Source: Massilia kyonggiensis (GTDB lineage: Bacteria > Pseudomonadota > Gammaproteobacteria > Burkholderiales > Burkholderiaceae_D). From it: a stretch of 64,000 nucleotides of DNA. The position numbers and the translations under genes are program-made. The first letter of the stretch is position 1. Each line of letters starts with the position of its first letter. Below the pieces are notes generated by a model, which saw only the letters and a program-made list of their open reading frames with translations, had not been told where the DNA came from and ran no database searches. The stretch spans positions 124,001 through 188,000 of the forward strand of contig NZ_JANUGY010000005.1 in the NCBI RefSeq assembly GCF_024756235.1, in the 5' to 3' direction. Shown here in pieces: positions 1 to 7,312 of this stretch.

Positions 1-841
1 AATAGAAATTAAGATGAATCTCATAAAGAACCCGCAGTAACGCAAGCGCCTGATACCACAAATCTTGACGAATTAAAATCTCTATGCCACGCAGGGTTTC
101 CTGTGCTCGAACCATCGCAGAAAAAACCATATGATGGTAATGCAACTTCTCGACTTCCGGCGAGTGAAACAAACGTAGCCGAGCTATACGGTTCTCAAGC
201 TCTTTTGACAGTCTCCCTATTACTTCGAAAGGGTCATCGGGAAGCTTAAGCCCGAAGAATGAATGGAGCTTTTCGGGCGTTCTCGTACTTACCAGACTAC
301 AAACCCTCGGACCTGCTTCCGCGGCGGCACTCACAACCTTCGCCTCGAGAGCAGAAAAAGGCAAGGGCTGCTTCCCACGGCCAAAAACAATAGCTGGAGC
401 TGATCGAATCTTTAATTTCTGATAGGCCAAATAAACCGCTACCTCGTCTGGACAAAGGAAACGGACATTGTCATTAGGGTTCGGATTAGTGTAGAGATGC
501 AATGGCGGCCGTGCACCATTTCGGATTGAGCACATCTGTCCATAAATTACATCTTCGGGCGGACGATCGCACACATATTCGAAATTCCGATTCGCAACAT
601 AGAACCCTGGACGAATGCAATCCATCGGGACTCTGGTCAGAAAGCCAGGGATGCGACCCCTCAGATACTTCAGGTAAAGCCCCTCGAATAAAGGATCTGG
701 CTCTGCCATCCACTCCGGAGTATGAGTTTTGTCAATTGGAATTTCAACAGTCTTTGGAGTGCGTCGGACAGTCGTAGCAGTTAGCTGAATTGCGCGGCTT
801 CTTCGCTCTTTGGTTTTATCTCGCTTCTTTGATTTCGGCAT
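1..841 (-). CDS. Partial DUF5677-like helical protein, runs off left edge
   Basis: Reading the minus strand from an ATG at 841 gives about 280 codons without a stop up to the window edge, so this is a real gene whose 3' part is missing. The N-terminus is very basic (PKSKKRDKTKERRSR). The last visible residues contain an amphipathic stretch with RAQETLRGIEILIRQ followed by LALLRVLYEIHLNF, which resembles the helical core of DUF5677-type proteins found in accessory regions; that family call is from memory and tentative. Codon use is AT-richer than the chromosome to the right, like its neighbours. It is co-directional with the four-gene operon upstream but separated from it by about 216 nt, so it may be a separate unit. 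No catalytic motif can be named. Confidence 0.6.
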   Translation of the reverse strand, partial: MPKSKKRDKTKERRSRAIQLTATTVRRTPKTVEIPIDKTHTPEWMAEPDPLFEGLYLKYLRGRIPGFLTRVPMDCIRPGFYVANRNFEYVCDRPPEDVIYGQMCSIRNGARPPLHLYTNPNPNDNVRFLCPDEVAVYLAYQKLKIRSAPAIVFGRGKQPLPFSALEAKVVSAAAEAGPRVCSLVSTRTPEKLHSFFGLKLPDDPFEVIGRLSKELENRIARLRLFHSPEVEKLHYHHMVFSAMVRAQETLRGIEILIRQDLWYQALALLRVLYEIHLNFY

Positions 842-1057
842 GTTTGCTTATCGAAACAAGGCTTGCTGCCTTAACTAGATGAATATGTTTCTGAGGTACG
901 TCTTTCGATTTGATACCAGAGCGCGATGTTCCTGCCCGTGCGTGGCCGCTATCGTTTTCCTTTTTGCCTTCGCTACTAGGTGTCCGGGCCTTCATTGACG
1001 GCAGAATCGTGGTCAACCGTCGTCAGTGATCTTGGCTATACCCTAGTTCTGTTTTTT

Positions 1058-1636
1058 TTATACCTTTTCGAATACGCGACGTCCTGAGGTATCTACAAGG
1101 AAACCCAGGACGCGCACGTTGTTCATCCATAACATCTCTAATTCATCGGCCACATCATTAAAGTGTTCTGCGTTCTCGATAGAGGAGTACCAGAGGATGG
1201 ATTTTTTTTCCTTAGGGAAAGGCAGGAACTGTTCTGGGAATGAATTAGGAACTTCATGTACATCGAAAGCAATTTGCGGCTTTGCGTGAGCCAAGGTATT
1301 CCGAAAATTCTTCATTTTGTTTATAGTCTGCCATGGCTCTGCTGAAAAATTTACTTTAATTTTCAAGAATTCAGAAATTAAGACAATTTTTCCGATGAAG
1401 GATGTCGACTCAAAATGATCCCAGTGCGGGAAAAGTTGGCTACCATAGATATTGCAGAGAGCCTCGACACGGAAGCATGAGAAAGCCATTGATGGGATAA
1501 TCCACCTGAACCTATGCCCGTCTTCTTCTGCTTTTGCTTGTTTTAGCTGGTTCAGTGCTATGCTATTTAGGTGGCCATGTTCAAAAACATTTCTGGATAC
1601 CTTTATTTTCTTTTTTGGTTTTACTTGTTCGTCCAT
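1058..1636 (-). CDS. HEPN-like protein, candidate RNase toxin/effector
   Basis: This 192-aa protein has a Lys-rich N-terminus and a mostly helical body. Around residue 112 it carries RNTLAH, which fits the R-x4-H motif of HEPN RNases. HEPN domains are metal-independent RNases or the RNA-cleaving partners in toxin-antitoxin and abortive-infection systems. The motif follows a helix (INKMKNF), the position expected in HEPN folds. The next gene upstream encodes a minimal nucleotidyltransferase, and HEPN plus MNT is a known toxin-antitoxin pairing; here the gap between them is 90 nt, so coupling is plausible but not tight. The family match rests on one short motif plus context and needs a profile search. 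Confidence 0.5.
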   Translation of the reverse strand: MDEQVKPKKKIKVSRNVFEHGHLNSIALNQLKQAKAEEDGHRFRWIIPSMAFSCFRVEALCNIYGSQLFPHWDHFESTSFIGKIVLISEFLKIKVNFSAEPWQTINKMKNFRNTLAHAKPQIAFDVHEVPNSFPEQFLPFPKEKKSILWYSSIENAEHFNDVADELEMLWMNNVRVLGFLVDTSGRRVFEKV

Positions 1637-1726
1637 ATTTTTTTAGGCGAGGGGCTATCGTAATGAGATTTTTATGTAGATAGAGCCTGCTCTGCGAGCC
1701 TAGAAGCCGAGGTACGTAGGTGCAGC

Positions 1727-2047
1727 TCACGGGAATATGAGGCTACCTAGCTGTAAGCTAACCACATTAATTTCCACTGCCTCGTCAAACGTCATCAAAG
1801 ACAGATGAAGAGGTAGGAGAAAAGCATCAGGGTCTATTGCGATTCTGAGTAAATCGGCATGGACGTCGTCCTTGCAGAGAATTATCAGGTCGATGTCGGC
1901 AGCATCCAGCTCATCCCGATCGGCGGAACCAAAAAGATACCACTCGGTATCCTCAGCCTTCGTTCCAAGCGAGACCGCAAGTTCGACGAGGCCTGAGATT
2001 ATGCCTTGTCGGATCAATTGGCTAGCCGAATTAGCAAGTCGCGCCAC
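1727..2047 (-). CDS. Minimal nucleotidyltransferase (MNT-like), candidate antitoxin
   Basis: This 106-aa protein contains FGSADRDELDAADIDLII at residues ~38-55, a clear nucleotidyltransferase signature: GS followed about ten residues later by DxD, the metal-binding pair. MNT antitoxins act by AMPylating an HEPN toxin, and an HEPN-like gene follows. The apparent start is a GTG at 2047, which overlaps the end of the upstream gene by 34 nt, suggesting translational coupling. The protein is short and lacks a recognisable C-terminal helical domain, as expected of stand-alone MNT proteins. It could instead modify a nucleotide or tRNA for the HNH-containing operon. Confidence 0.65.
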   Translation of the reverse strand: MARLANSASQLIRQGIISGLVELAVSLGTKAEDTEWYLFGSADRDELDAADIDLIILCKDDVHADLLRIAIDPDAFLLPLHLSLMTFDEAVEINVVSLQLGSLIFP

Positions 2048-2652
2048 GACAATGCTTGAGCACCTATCGACTTAGCAGCTGCTTCAGCTTGGCTGGTGAT
2101 GGAGCCGTAATTCGACTGCTTTATGATGACATCAAAGTGGCCGAAGCGAGTTCTCGCATTGCGAACATCCTCTGCGCTCATGTTGTAAGCATCAATGACC
2201 GCAACGACAAGGCTGCCCCCAATCTTGCGTTCGACCTTGAAAACTTTGTCATACTCATACGAGACATTAGAAACGTTCGAGTGTTGTGCCATGCCTTCGA
2301 TGAAGAATCGCATGTCCTTATTCCGATAGGAACCTGCGTCTTCTGTGGCTGCCGCCCGGGCGATATGGCCCAAGGTTCCAAAGGCTGCGGACTCGGCATG
2401 GATGCGGTCAATAGCTGCGCCAGTCCACAAAGCGCCAGAAGGGACATTAACTACGAACTGCGGCTTGGTGCTCCCAGCAAACAAGGGCTCTACATCTGAC
2501 AAACCGATGACATTCTTAACGCCTAGAACTGCAACGACGAACGTGTAATCGTGTTCCGATTTGACGATTAAGAAGTCTTCGGCAGTGCGGCCGATGATCG
2601 CGAGTTTCCCGTCCTCAGCTAATTTCCCAGCTACCCAATTTGTCACGCTCAT
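2014..2652 (-). CDS. Conserved-looking hypothetical protein of HNH-MNT operon
   Basis: I do not recognise this 212-aa protein. It begins MSVTNWVAGKLAEDGKLAI and looks alpha/beta: a strand-rich first half, a segment with two consecutive Ala-rich helices (around residues 85-105), then KIGGSLVVAVIDAYN and a C-terminal helix ending LSWRDLLIRLAN. No membrane segment or signal peptide is visible. Only 2 nt separate it from the stop codon of the HNH gene upstream, and its 3' end overlaps the nucleotidyltransferase gene by 34 nt, so the three are almost certainly co-transcribed and translationally coupled. That makes it an obligate partner candidate rather than a bystander. Its strand-helix pattern could hide a nuclease or sensor fold. 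Confidence 0.7.
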   Translation of the reverse strand: MSVTNWVAGKLAEDGKLAIIGRTAEDFLIVKSEHDYTFVVAVLGVKNVIGLSDVEPLFAGSTKPQFVVNVPSGALWTGAAIDRIHAESAAFGTLGHIARAAATEDAGSYRNKDMRFFIEGMAQHSNVSNVSYEYDKVFKVERKIGGSLVVAVIDAYNMSAEDVRNARTRFGHFDVIIKQSNYGSITSQAEAAAKSIGAQALSWRDLLIRLAN

Positions 2653-2654
2653 GT

Positions 2655-3350
2655 TCAGTCTTTCAGGATGTTGGCGAATGCGTTAGGGAACCGAGATGCG
2701 TCTTCTCTGCTTCCTTCAATATGAAATGCTTCTAAGTCATCAATGTGTTGCCGGAACTGCTCCAGCGCGGCTTTTTCATCGTCGCGTAGCAGATGTCGGT
2801 TTGCGTCGATTATCGCTAGCACCCGCCTGCTGTTTGGGAGGATGCGCGTTAACATCTTGCGCTTCCACTGCTCAGCAGCCCCGCTCTCCGGATTGCTTGC
2901 GGCTTCAATGTGCGGACCGTACTGGTTGAAGATTGCGTGGTTCTGCGTTAGAAGCGGTTCAACAGCCTGAAGGGCAGCGAGACGATCATCAAACTTTACC
3001 GCGCCGAAGAGCTCCCGTAGTTTGTTGGCATGCTCTCGTTTCCATTTGAAAATTACGTCGTCTGGGAAGGCTAGCGGCGCCTTATCGACCATGGTGTGGC
3101 AGTTTGAGCAGAGCATCACCAAATTTTCGAAAGCTCCTCTTTCTGCTTTGCTGAGGCCCGGTTTAGCCCTAGGCCCGCGGTCGTTTGCAGCAAACACATG
3201 AGCCATCTCGGCGATGTGGATCGATTTCCCTGCAGCATCGACGAACAACTCATTTTGGCATCCAGGATTCTGGCAGTAACCGGCTGAGGCAGCAAAAAGT
3301 CTGCGCTGCGTATGCGCATCGGGCGATGCGGCGCCTCTGGAGCAAGCCAT
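2655..3350 (-). CDS. HNH endonuclease, first gene of minus-strand island operon
   Basis: This 231-aa protein carries an HNH/zinc-finger nuclease domain in its first 90 residues. Cys26 and Cys31 (CQNPGC) pair with Cys81 and Cys84 (CSNCH) as the likely zinc ligands; AEMAHVFA supplies the first catalytic His, NLVML the Asn, and His85 follows the second Cys pair. The C-terminal ~130 residues are helical and unassigned. I chose ATG 3350 over an in-frame ATG at 3380 because CAAGGA lies the right distance upstream of 3350. HNH domains of this layout occur in restriction and CBASS-like effectors. The tight coupling to two small genes suggests a defence operon rather than a homing enzyme. Confidence 0.8.
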   Translation of the reverse strand: MACSRGAASPDAHTQRRLFAASAGYCQNPGCQNELFVDAAGKSIHIAEMAHVFAANDRGPRAKPGLSKAERGAFENLVMLCSNCHTMVDKAPLAFPDDVIFKWKREHANKLRELFGAVKFDDRLAALQAVEPLLTQNHAIFNQYGPHIEAASNPESGAAEQWKRKMLTRILPNSRRVLAIIDANRHLLRDDEKAALEQFRQHIDDLEAFHIEGSREDASRFPNAFANILKD

Positions 3351-3460
3351 CTTTATTCCTTGTACATTGTATTGTTGCAATGTTATCGTATTACTTGACT
3401 ACAGTGTAGATGGGCGCTGCGAATCGACGCCTTGGACTGAGCGAAGGGTAAGGGGGACGT
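3351..3460. promoter_or_regulatory. Divergent promoter region between two island operons
   Basis: This ~110-bp AT-rich gap separates the HNH operon (minus) from the ABC-ATPase operon (plus). It contains an 11-bp palindrome CTACAGTGTAG at 3399-3409, a TTGACT at 3395-3400 and an AT-rich stretch rich in TTGCAA/TGTTAT-type sequence at 3361-3394. A shared operator is plausible. No good -10/-35 pair stands out, so promoter positions are not assigned. Confidence 0.35.
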
Positions 3461-4111
3461 GTGGAGCATTCGCTTGAACACACTGCGCGCAAGCGCGATG
3501 CGGTTCGAATTCTATTCATCCTTGACCAAGCTGGCATACAGCCGAGCGGGAGCTCGCCGGCTGGCGCGGTGGCGGTCATCAAAGCAGAGAAGCGCCTTCA
3601 GGCGCTGGACTTCTGGGTCCGCTCTCCAGACTACTTGGCGGCAGAACTTATTGAGATGCATGTTAAGGCTCCGCACGAAGGCTACTTAAGTGAGGCCCGC
3701 AAAGTGATGCAAGGGGAAGAGCCAGATATTCGCCGCATGCAAATGGTCCGGTTTTTCTTTGGTGCTTGGGAGCAGATTGATGACTCGATGTCGCAGTTGA
3801 TCTTATTGGGACTTGCTACTATCAGGCGGACCATCAAGCCCGACGGCAAAATTTCTCGTACCGATTTCTTCTTGCTTGAGCCTGGTCGAAAGCTCGCTGA
3901 TGAGTTGGCGTCTAGCTCACCCCATTTTGCTTGGTATCGCAAACGAGCGGCCTTAGTTAGTCGAGTCGCTGGCGCAGCAAGTGGTGACGTGTTGAAAGAG
4001 CGACAGTATGCCCAAGCTGAGTACCAAGAAGCTCGTTGGGGTCATGTCATCGGGCCGATCAAGCAACGCGTTCTCGAGCGCTTGAAAGAGTTTAATGAAG
4101 GAGGCAGCTAG
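3461..4111 (+). CDS. Small helical 'middle component' of an ABC-ATPase system
   Basis: This 216-aa protein starts at GTG 3461 behind a GGGGGA ribosome-binding site. The first part reads like a winged-helix or helical adaptor (KRDAVRILFILDQAG, then AVAVIKAEKRLQALDFWVRSP). The C-terminal half, LLEPGRKLADELA followed by a long basic helix, resembles the small proteins that sit between the two other genes of ABC three-component (ABC-3C) conflict systems. Its TAG stop overlaps the GTG start of the ATPase gene by one base, so the two are translationally coupled. The role as adaptor between ATPase and effector is inferred from position and size; no enzymatic motif is visible. Confidence 0.6.
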   Translation: MEHSLEHTARKRDAVRILFILDQAGIQPSGSSPAGAVAVIKAEKRLQALDFWVRSPDYLAAELIEMHVKAPHEGYLSEARKVMQGEEPDIRRMQMVRFFFGAWEQIDDSMSQLILLGLATIRRTIKPDGKISRTDFFLLEPGRKLADELASSSPHFAWYRKRAALVSRVAGAASGDVLKERQYAQAEYQEARWGHVIGPIKQRVLERLKEFNEGGS

Positions 4112-6039
4112 TGAGCAGCCCATTCGTAGAAAAAGTTGCCTTACTCGCGAAGCGTTCGGCCGACGATGTGCAAACTGTTCTGGCACGTCACAACATTATC
4201 GACTCGCCTGCGCCACCAGCATCCAGACCGCTTCGCATTAAGAAGCTCATGTTTGCCGGAGAGAAACGTATACACAACGCTGTTGAACCGTTCAAATTCG
4301 AATGGGCACCTCATGTGTCGGGCATCAATGTCATCGCTAGTGACAACAATTTTGTTGGCAAATCAAGCATATTTCAGACGATGCTTTGGGTACTGCGTGG
4401 AGAGCCGAAGTCTTTGACAACTACAGTCCAGGGCTGGGTGCAGAAGGTTCTTGCGGAGCTTCAGGCTGGCGATCGGTATGTGCGTGTTCAATACGACATT
4501 CAGAATAACGCCCCGCATGGTTGTGTCGACCTCTTGAACACCAATGGCGGCATCGTCCATTCGCTTCCCTTCTCTTCGAATGAAGCGTTCAAGTCTCACA
4601 TGAACAGCGTCATGTTGGACGCGTTGGACCTTGAACCCATAGCTACTTCCCGAGAGATTCCGTCGCAGGAACGGACAGTGATGTATTCCGACGGCTGGGC
4701 GACCTATACCGGCGCTTTTCTATTTGACAGTGATAGTAACGCACTCATTGGCGAACACACTGGCACAGACCTCGCCCAGCGGCTATTACAGGTTTTCCTT
4801 GGCATACCTTGGGCGACAACGCTCTTTCAAGCGCGTGCGGCCAAACGGGTCGCTGAGTCACAAGTGCTGGCGCGCAGACGTAAACTTAGTCAGCTGGGAG
4901 GGCAGTCCTTGGATAAACTGCAGGCCAGATTGAGAGAAATTCAGGAGCAGATCGCTAATGGTACTGCTCGCGAAAAGGCTCTCACTAACCTGGATGCAGG
5001 CCGTAAAAAGTACGAAAGGCTTGTACTAGAGGTTTCGCGTTTGAAAGCGGCGACCACAGTAGTCAATGCCGAGGTAGCTGCTGGAACCGAGGAGCTACTT
5101 GCGAAAAGACGCGCATTTCTTGAAATTGAAGAGGAGATGACTGCATCACGCTTCTTGGGCAAACTTTCACCAACCTGCTGTCCTCGATGCGCCCGAGCAT
5201 TTACTGCCGCGCGGCTGCAAAACGAGCGCACGTCCGGTGAATGTTCGGTCTGTATGACCCAGGTAGAGCAGGATACAAAGATCGATTACGAAGCACTAAG
5301 GACCACGACACACAAAGAGATACTTAAGTTCGAAAAAACGCTTACTGCCGTTAAAGGAAGGGCGCGGGAGCTTGAGCAGGACTTTCAGAAGGCACGCACG
5401 GACCTGGAACTAGCCGCTGAGGAATTGGTAAAGCTTTCAGCCGGTGGTACGGCTCAGGAGGAGCAAAAGCTTCGTCTTGAGGCGGCGCGTCTAGAGGGAA
5501 TGCTCGACGCGATTTCGAAACTCGTTCAGACCGACACTGGAGAGGAGGAGGACTTGGCGGTGCTGGCTGCGGCCACAGACATCGCCAAAGAAGAGGTTGA
5601 GTTAGCTGCGAAAACCGTCCTGGAACGAAGTGGTGACCTTATTCGTGACTTAGTGAAGCGCCTTGGGATGCGTGACGTGGAAAGAGTCGTGCTCAAGCGC
5701 AACGCAAGTCTCGAGGTGTATAAGGGCGGTAGTCAATCGACCTTTACAGGGCTGTCACCGGGGGAGCGACTGCGTATTCGCATCGCCACGATTATTGCAT
5801 TGCTACAGTCATCTCAGCAGTTCGGTGCCGGTCGCCATCCAGGTTTGCTCATAATCGATTCGCCGGCTAAGGAGGAGATGGCCGATGCTAACGTGGAGGA
5901 AATGCTTGACGCTTTAGCGGAACTTGCTGAGACCGTGAATGTTCAGCTATTCGTTGCGTTTCGCGGTACTACTCGTGCGCTCCAACGTTTCCCCGAAGAT
6001 CGTTGTCTGCTGGCTAAGGGTGAGGCAACTCTCTGGTAA
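4111..6039 (+). CDS. Rad50/SMC-like ABC ATPase with zinc motif (ABC-3C-like)
   Basis: This 642-aa protein starts at GTG 4111 behind GGAGG. Residues ~77-86 read SDNNFVGKSS, a Walker A whose first Gly is replaced by Asp. A long coiled-coil occupies ~245-350 and ~390-500. Between the coils lie two CxxC pairs (CPRC ~357-360, CSVC ~378-381), a zinc-hook-like or rubredoxin-like tip. The C-terminal lobe carries LSPGERLR (~548-555, ABC signature position) and GLLIIDSP (~578-585, Walker B; the Glu is replaced by Ser-Pro, as in several Rad50-like defence ATPases). It probably senses or remodels DNA and controls the downstream nuclease. The layout resembles DUF3732/ABC-3C ATPases, recalled from memory. 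Confidence 0.75.
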   Translation: MSSPFVEKVALLAKRSADDVQTVLARHNIIDSPAPPASRPLRIKKLMFAGEKRIHNAVEPFKFEWAPHVSGINVIASDNNFVGKSSIFQTMLWVLRGEPKSLTTTVQGWVQKVLAELQAGDRYVRVQYDIQNNAPHGCVDLLNTNGGIVHSLPFSSNEAFKSHMNSVMLDALDLEPIATSREIPSQERTVMYSDGWATYTGAFLFDSDSNALIGEHTGTDLAQRLLQVFLGIPWATTLFQARAAKRVAESQVLARRRKLSQLGGQSLDKLQARLREIQEQIANGTAREKALTNLDAGRKKYERLVLEVSRLKAATTVVNAEVAAGTEELLAKRRAFLEIEEEMTASRFLGKLSPTCCPRCARAFTAARLQNERTSGECSVCMTQVEQDTKIDYEALRTTTHKEILKFEKTLTAVKGRARELEQDFQKARTDLELAAEELVKLSAGGTAQEEQKLRLEAARLEGMLDAISKLVQTDTGEEEDLAVLAAATDIAKEEVELAAKTVLERSGDLIRDLVKRLGMRDVERVVLKRNASLEVYKGGSQSTFTGLSPGERLRIRIATIIALLQSSQQFGAGRHPGLLIIDSPAKEEMADANVEEMLDALAELAETVNVQLFVAFRGTTRALQRFPEDRCLLAKGEATLW

Positions 6040-6059
6040 ACGAGGGCTTTGGAGGAACA

Positions 6060-7226
6060 ATGTGGATTGCAGCGTCTCCGTTGCAAAAGCGTCTAGTAGC
6101 GGCTCTTGAGGACGATACCGAAATTAAGGCGACTGACTTCCCTGAAGCCGAGCTCATAGCAGAGGGGGAGATATTGGCGGCTTCCCCGTTGCTCGGAGAG
6201 TTTGTCGAGTTGCTTCTTGAGCAGTGGCGTGACCTCGATGATCAAGTGGCTGCTACTCGATTGATCTGCTTCGGTCTGAAGAAAAATACTTTTCGAGACG
6301 CTTTCATTCATGCCATCGACGCTCTTACGGAGTCCGGATTCGATGACCTTTCTTCGTTTGCGAAAGCGCTCGATTCGCGCGCTAGTGACGACGAATCTTC
6401 GTTGCACATCAGATTGGAGGCAGTGAATGGCCTGACCCAATTCGCTCTCCAGTTACCTCGATTGACCCCCTACGCAGTCACGGGTGTGCTTCGCCTCCTT
6501 GACGTAGATGACGACTGGGCGAAGGCGAAACTCTGCCGTATCGCGTCCATTTTGCATGACCAGTTGGCATGGCCTGATGCAATTGATTCCCTCAAGACAT
6601 TAACTCGTTGCGAAGCGTGCGCGACTGAAGCTCGCCAAGAGCTTGGTTTTGTTGAGATGGCGAATGCGTTCCGAAGTGGCGACCTAACATCGATGACTTC
6701 CTGCTTCGCTAGATCCGCAACTTGGTTTGACGAAAGTGCGAGTTTGGCCGAAGACGCGCCAAGGGCAAGGATGTATGCGACCATAGCTAGCGCTCTAGCA
6801 AATACTCTCACCTCGGATACGACCAGATTTCCAGATATTCGGTCGTTAAATGAGAATGCCCAATGGGTAGCTTGCTATTGTGCGCCACGCGTAGGTGCAG
6901 CTTGGTTGGCACCACCACCCGAGGCCGAACTCGAGTGGATTCCTTTACTTGCTCCTATTGGCTCGTCCCCGGTTCTCGACCCAATTTCCCTCTTAGCCAG
7001 CGCACTCCAACTGTTCGAAAAAGTTCGCTCGGTGAGAGTCTTCGTCAATGGGCAATGGGAATATCGTGCACCTTCAGGTATTAGCAAACTAGCTGAACAA
7101 GGTCGATTCGTCGGAACGATGCGAACTTGGCTACGCGGGAGTGCTACTACGGTTATGACTGCTGAGGGCAGAGCGCGACTAGAATCAAATATTGCCCTGA
7201 CTGGAGTTTCTCCGGGAAAGCACTAG
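6060..7226 (+). CDS. Unknown 388-aa protein, zero-frame product upstream of nuclease
   Basis: I do not recognise this protein. It is mostly alpha-helical with repeated short helices (residues ~40-260), suggesting a HEAT/ARM- or TPR-like scaffold, then a more mixed domain (~270-370) with WVACYCAPRVGAAWL and LFEKVRSVRVFVNGQW. It starts at ATG 6060 with a strong GGAGG site, 20 nt after the ATPase stop. Its stop TAG (7224-7226) comes two codons after GGGAAAG, and the reading frame in the -1 register stays open from 7166 through a nuclease domain. It may therefore be the N-terminal part of a ~625-aa fusion, with the short form made when no frameshift occurs. Confidence 0.7.
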   Translation: MWIAASPLQKRLVAALEDDTEIKATDFPEAELIAEGEILAASPLLGEFVELLLEQWRDLDDQVAATRLICFGLKKNTFRDAFIHAIDALTESGFDDLSSFAKALDSRASDDESSLHIRLEAVNGLTQFALQLPRLTPYAVTGVLRLLDVDDDWAKAKLCRIASILHDQLAWPDAIDSLKTLTRCEACATEARQELGFVEMANAFRSGDLTSMTSCFARSATWFDESASLAEDAPRARMYATIASALANTLTSDTTRFPDIRSLNENAQWVACYCAPRVGAAWLAPPPEAELEWIPLLAPIGSSPVLDPISLLASALQLFEKVRSVRVFVNGQWEYRAPSGISKLAEQGRFVGTMRTWLRGSATTVMTAEGRARLESNIALTGVSPGKH

Positions 7227-7258
7227 AGGAGGCGGCTCGAGGGCCCACCGACCTCCTC
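7214..7258 (+). promoter_or_regulatory. Candidate programmed -1 frameshift signal
   Basis: The heptamer G GGA AAG (7214-7220) fits the X XXY YYZ slippery pattern in the zero frame of the upstream gene. After a 5-nt spacer a stem begins: GAGGAGG (7226-7232) pairs exactly with CCTCCTC (7252-7258). The stem extends by CGG/CCG after a one-base bulge and closes a 12-nt loop. The zero-frame stop TAG overlaps the stem start. A -1 slip would read from GCA CTA GAG straight into the PD-(D/E)XK frame. The AGGAGG within the stem is not followed by any ATG, GTG or TTG at a usable distance, so it is not an ordinary ribosome-binding site. An accidental frameshift in a once-fused gene is the main alternative. 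Confidence 0.55.
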
Positions 7259-7312
7259 GAAGATCCAACGGCCGGCTTAAATGATACAGATAGAGAGGCT
7301 GTAGTCCGATTC

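Noticed and set aside
502..777. 91-aa plus-strand ORF inside the left-edge gene
   Set aside because: Lies antisense to a continuous minus-strand frame of ~280 codons that has a sensible protein sequence.
816..1016. 66-aa minus-strand ORF upstream of the truncated gene
   Set aside because: Starts with TTG without a clear ribosome-binding site, is low complexity, and overlaps the start of the longer open frame at 841.
7227..7232. AGGAGG as a ribosome-binding site for the nuclease
   Set aside because: No ATG, GTG or TTG in any frame at 4-15 nt downstream; the sequence is half of a stem instead.
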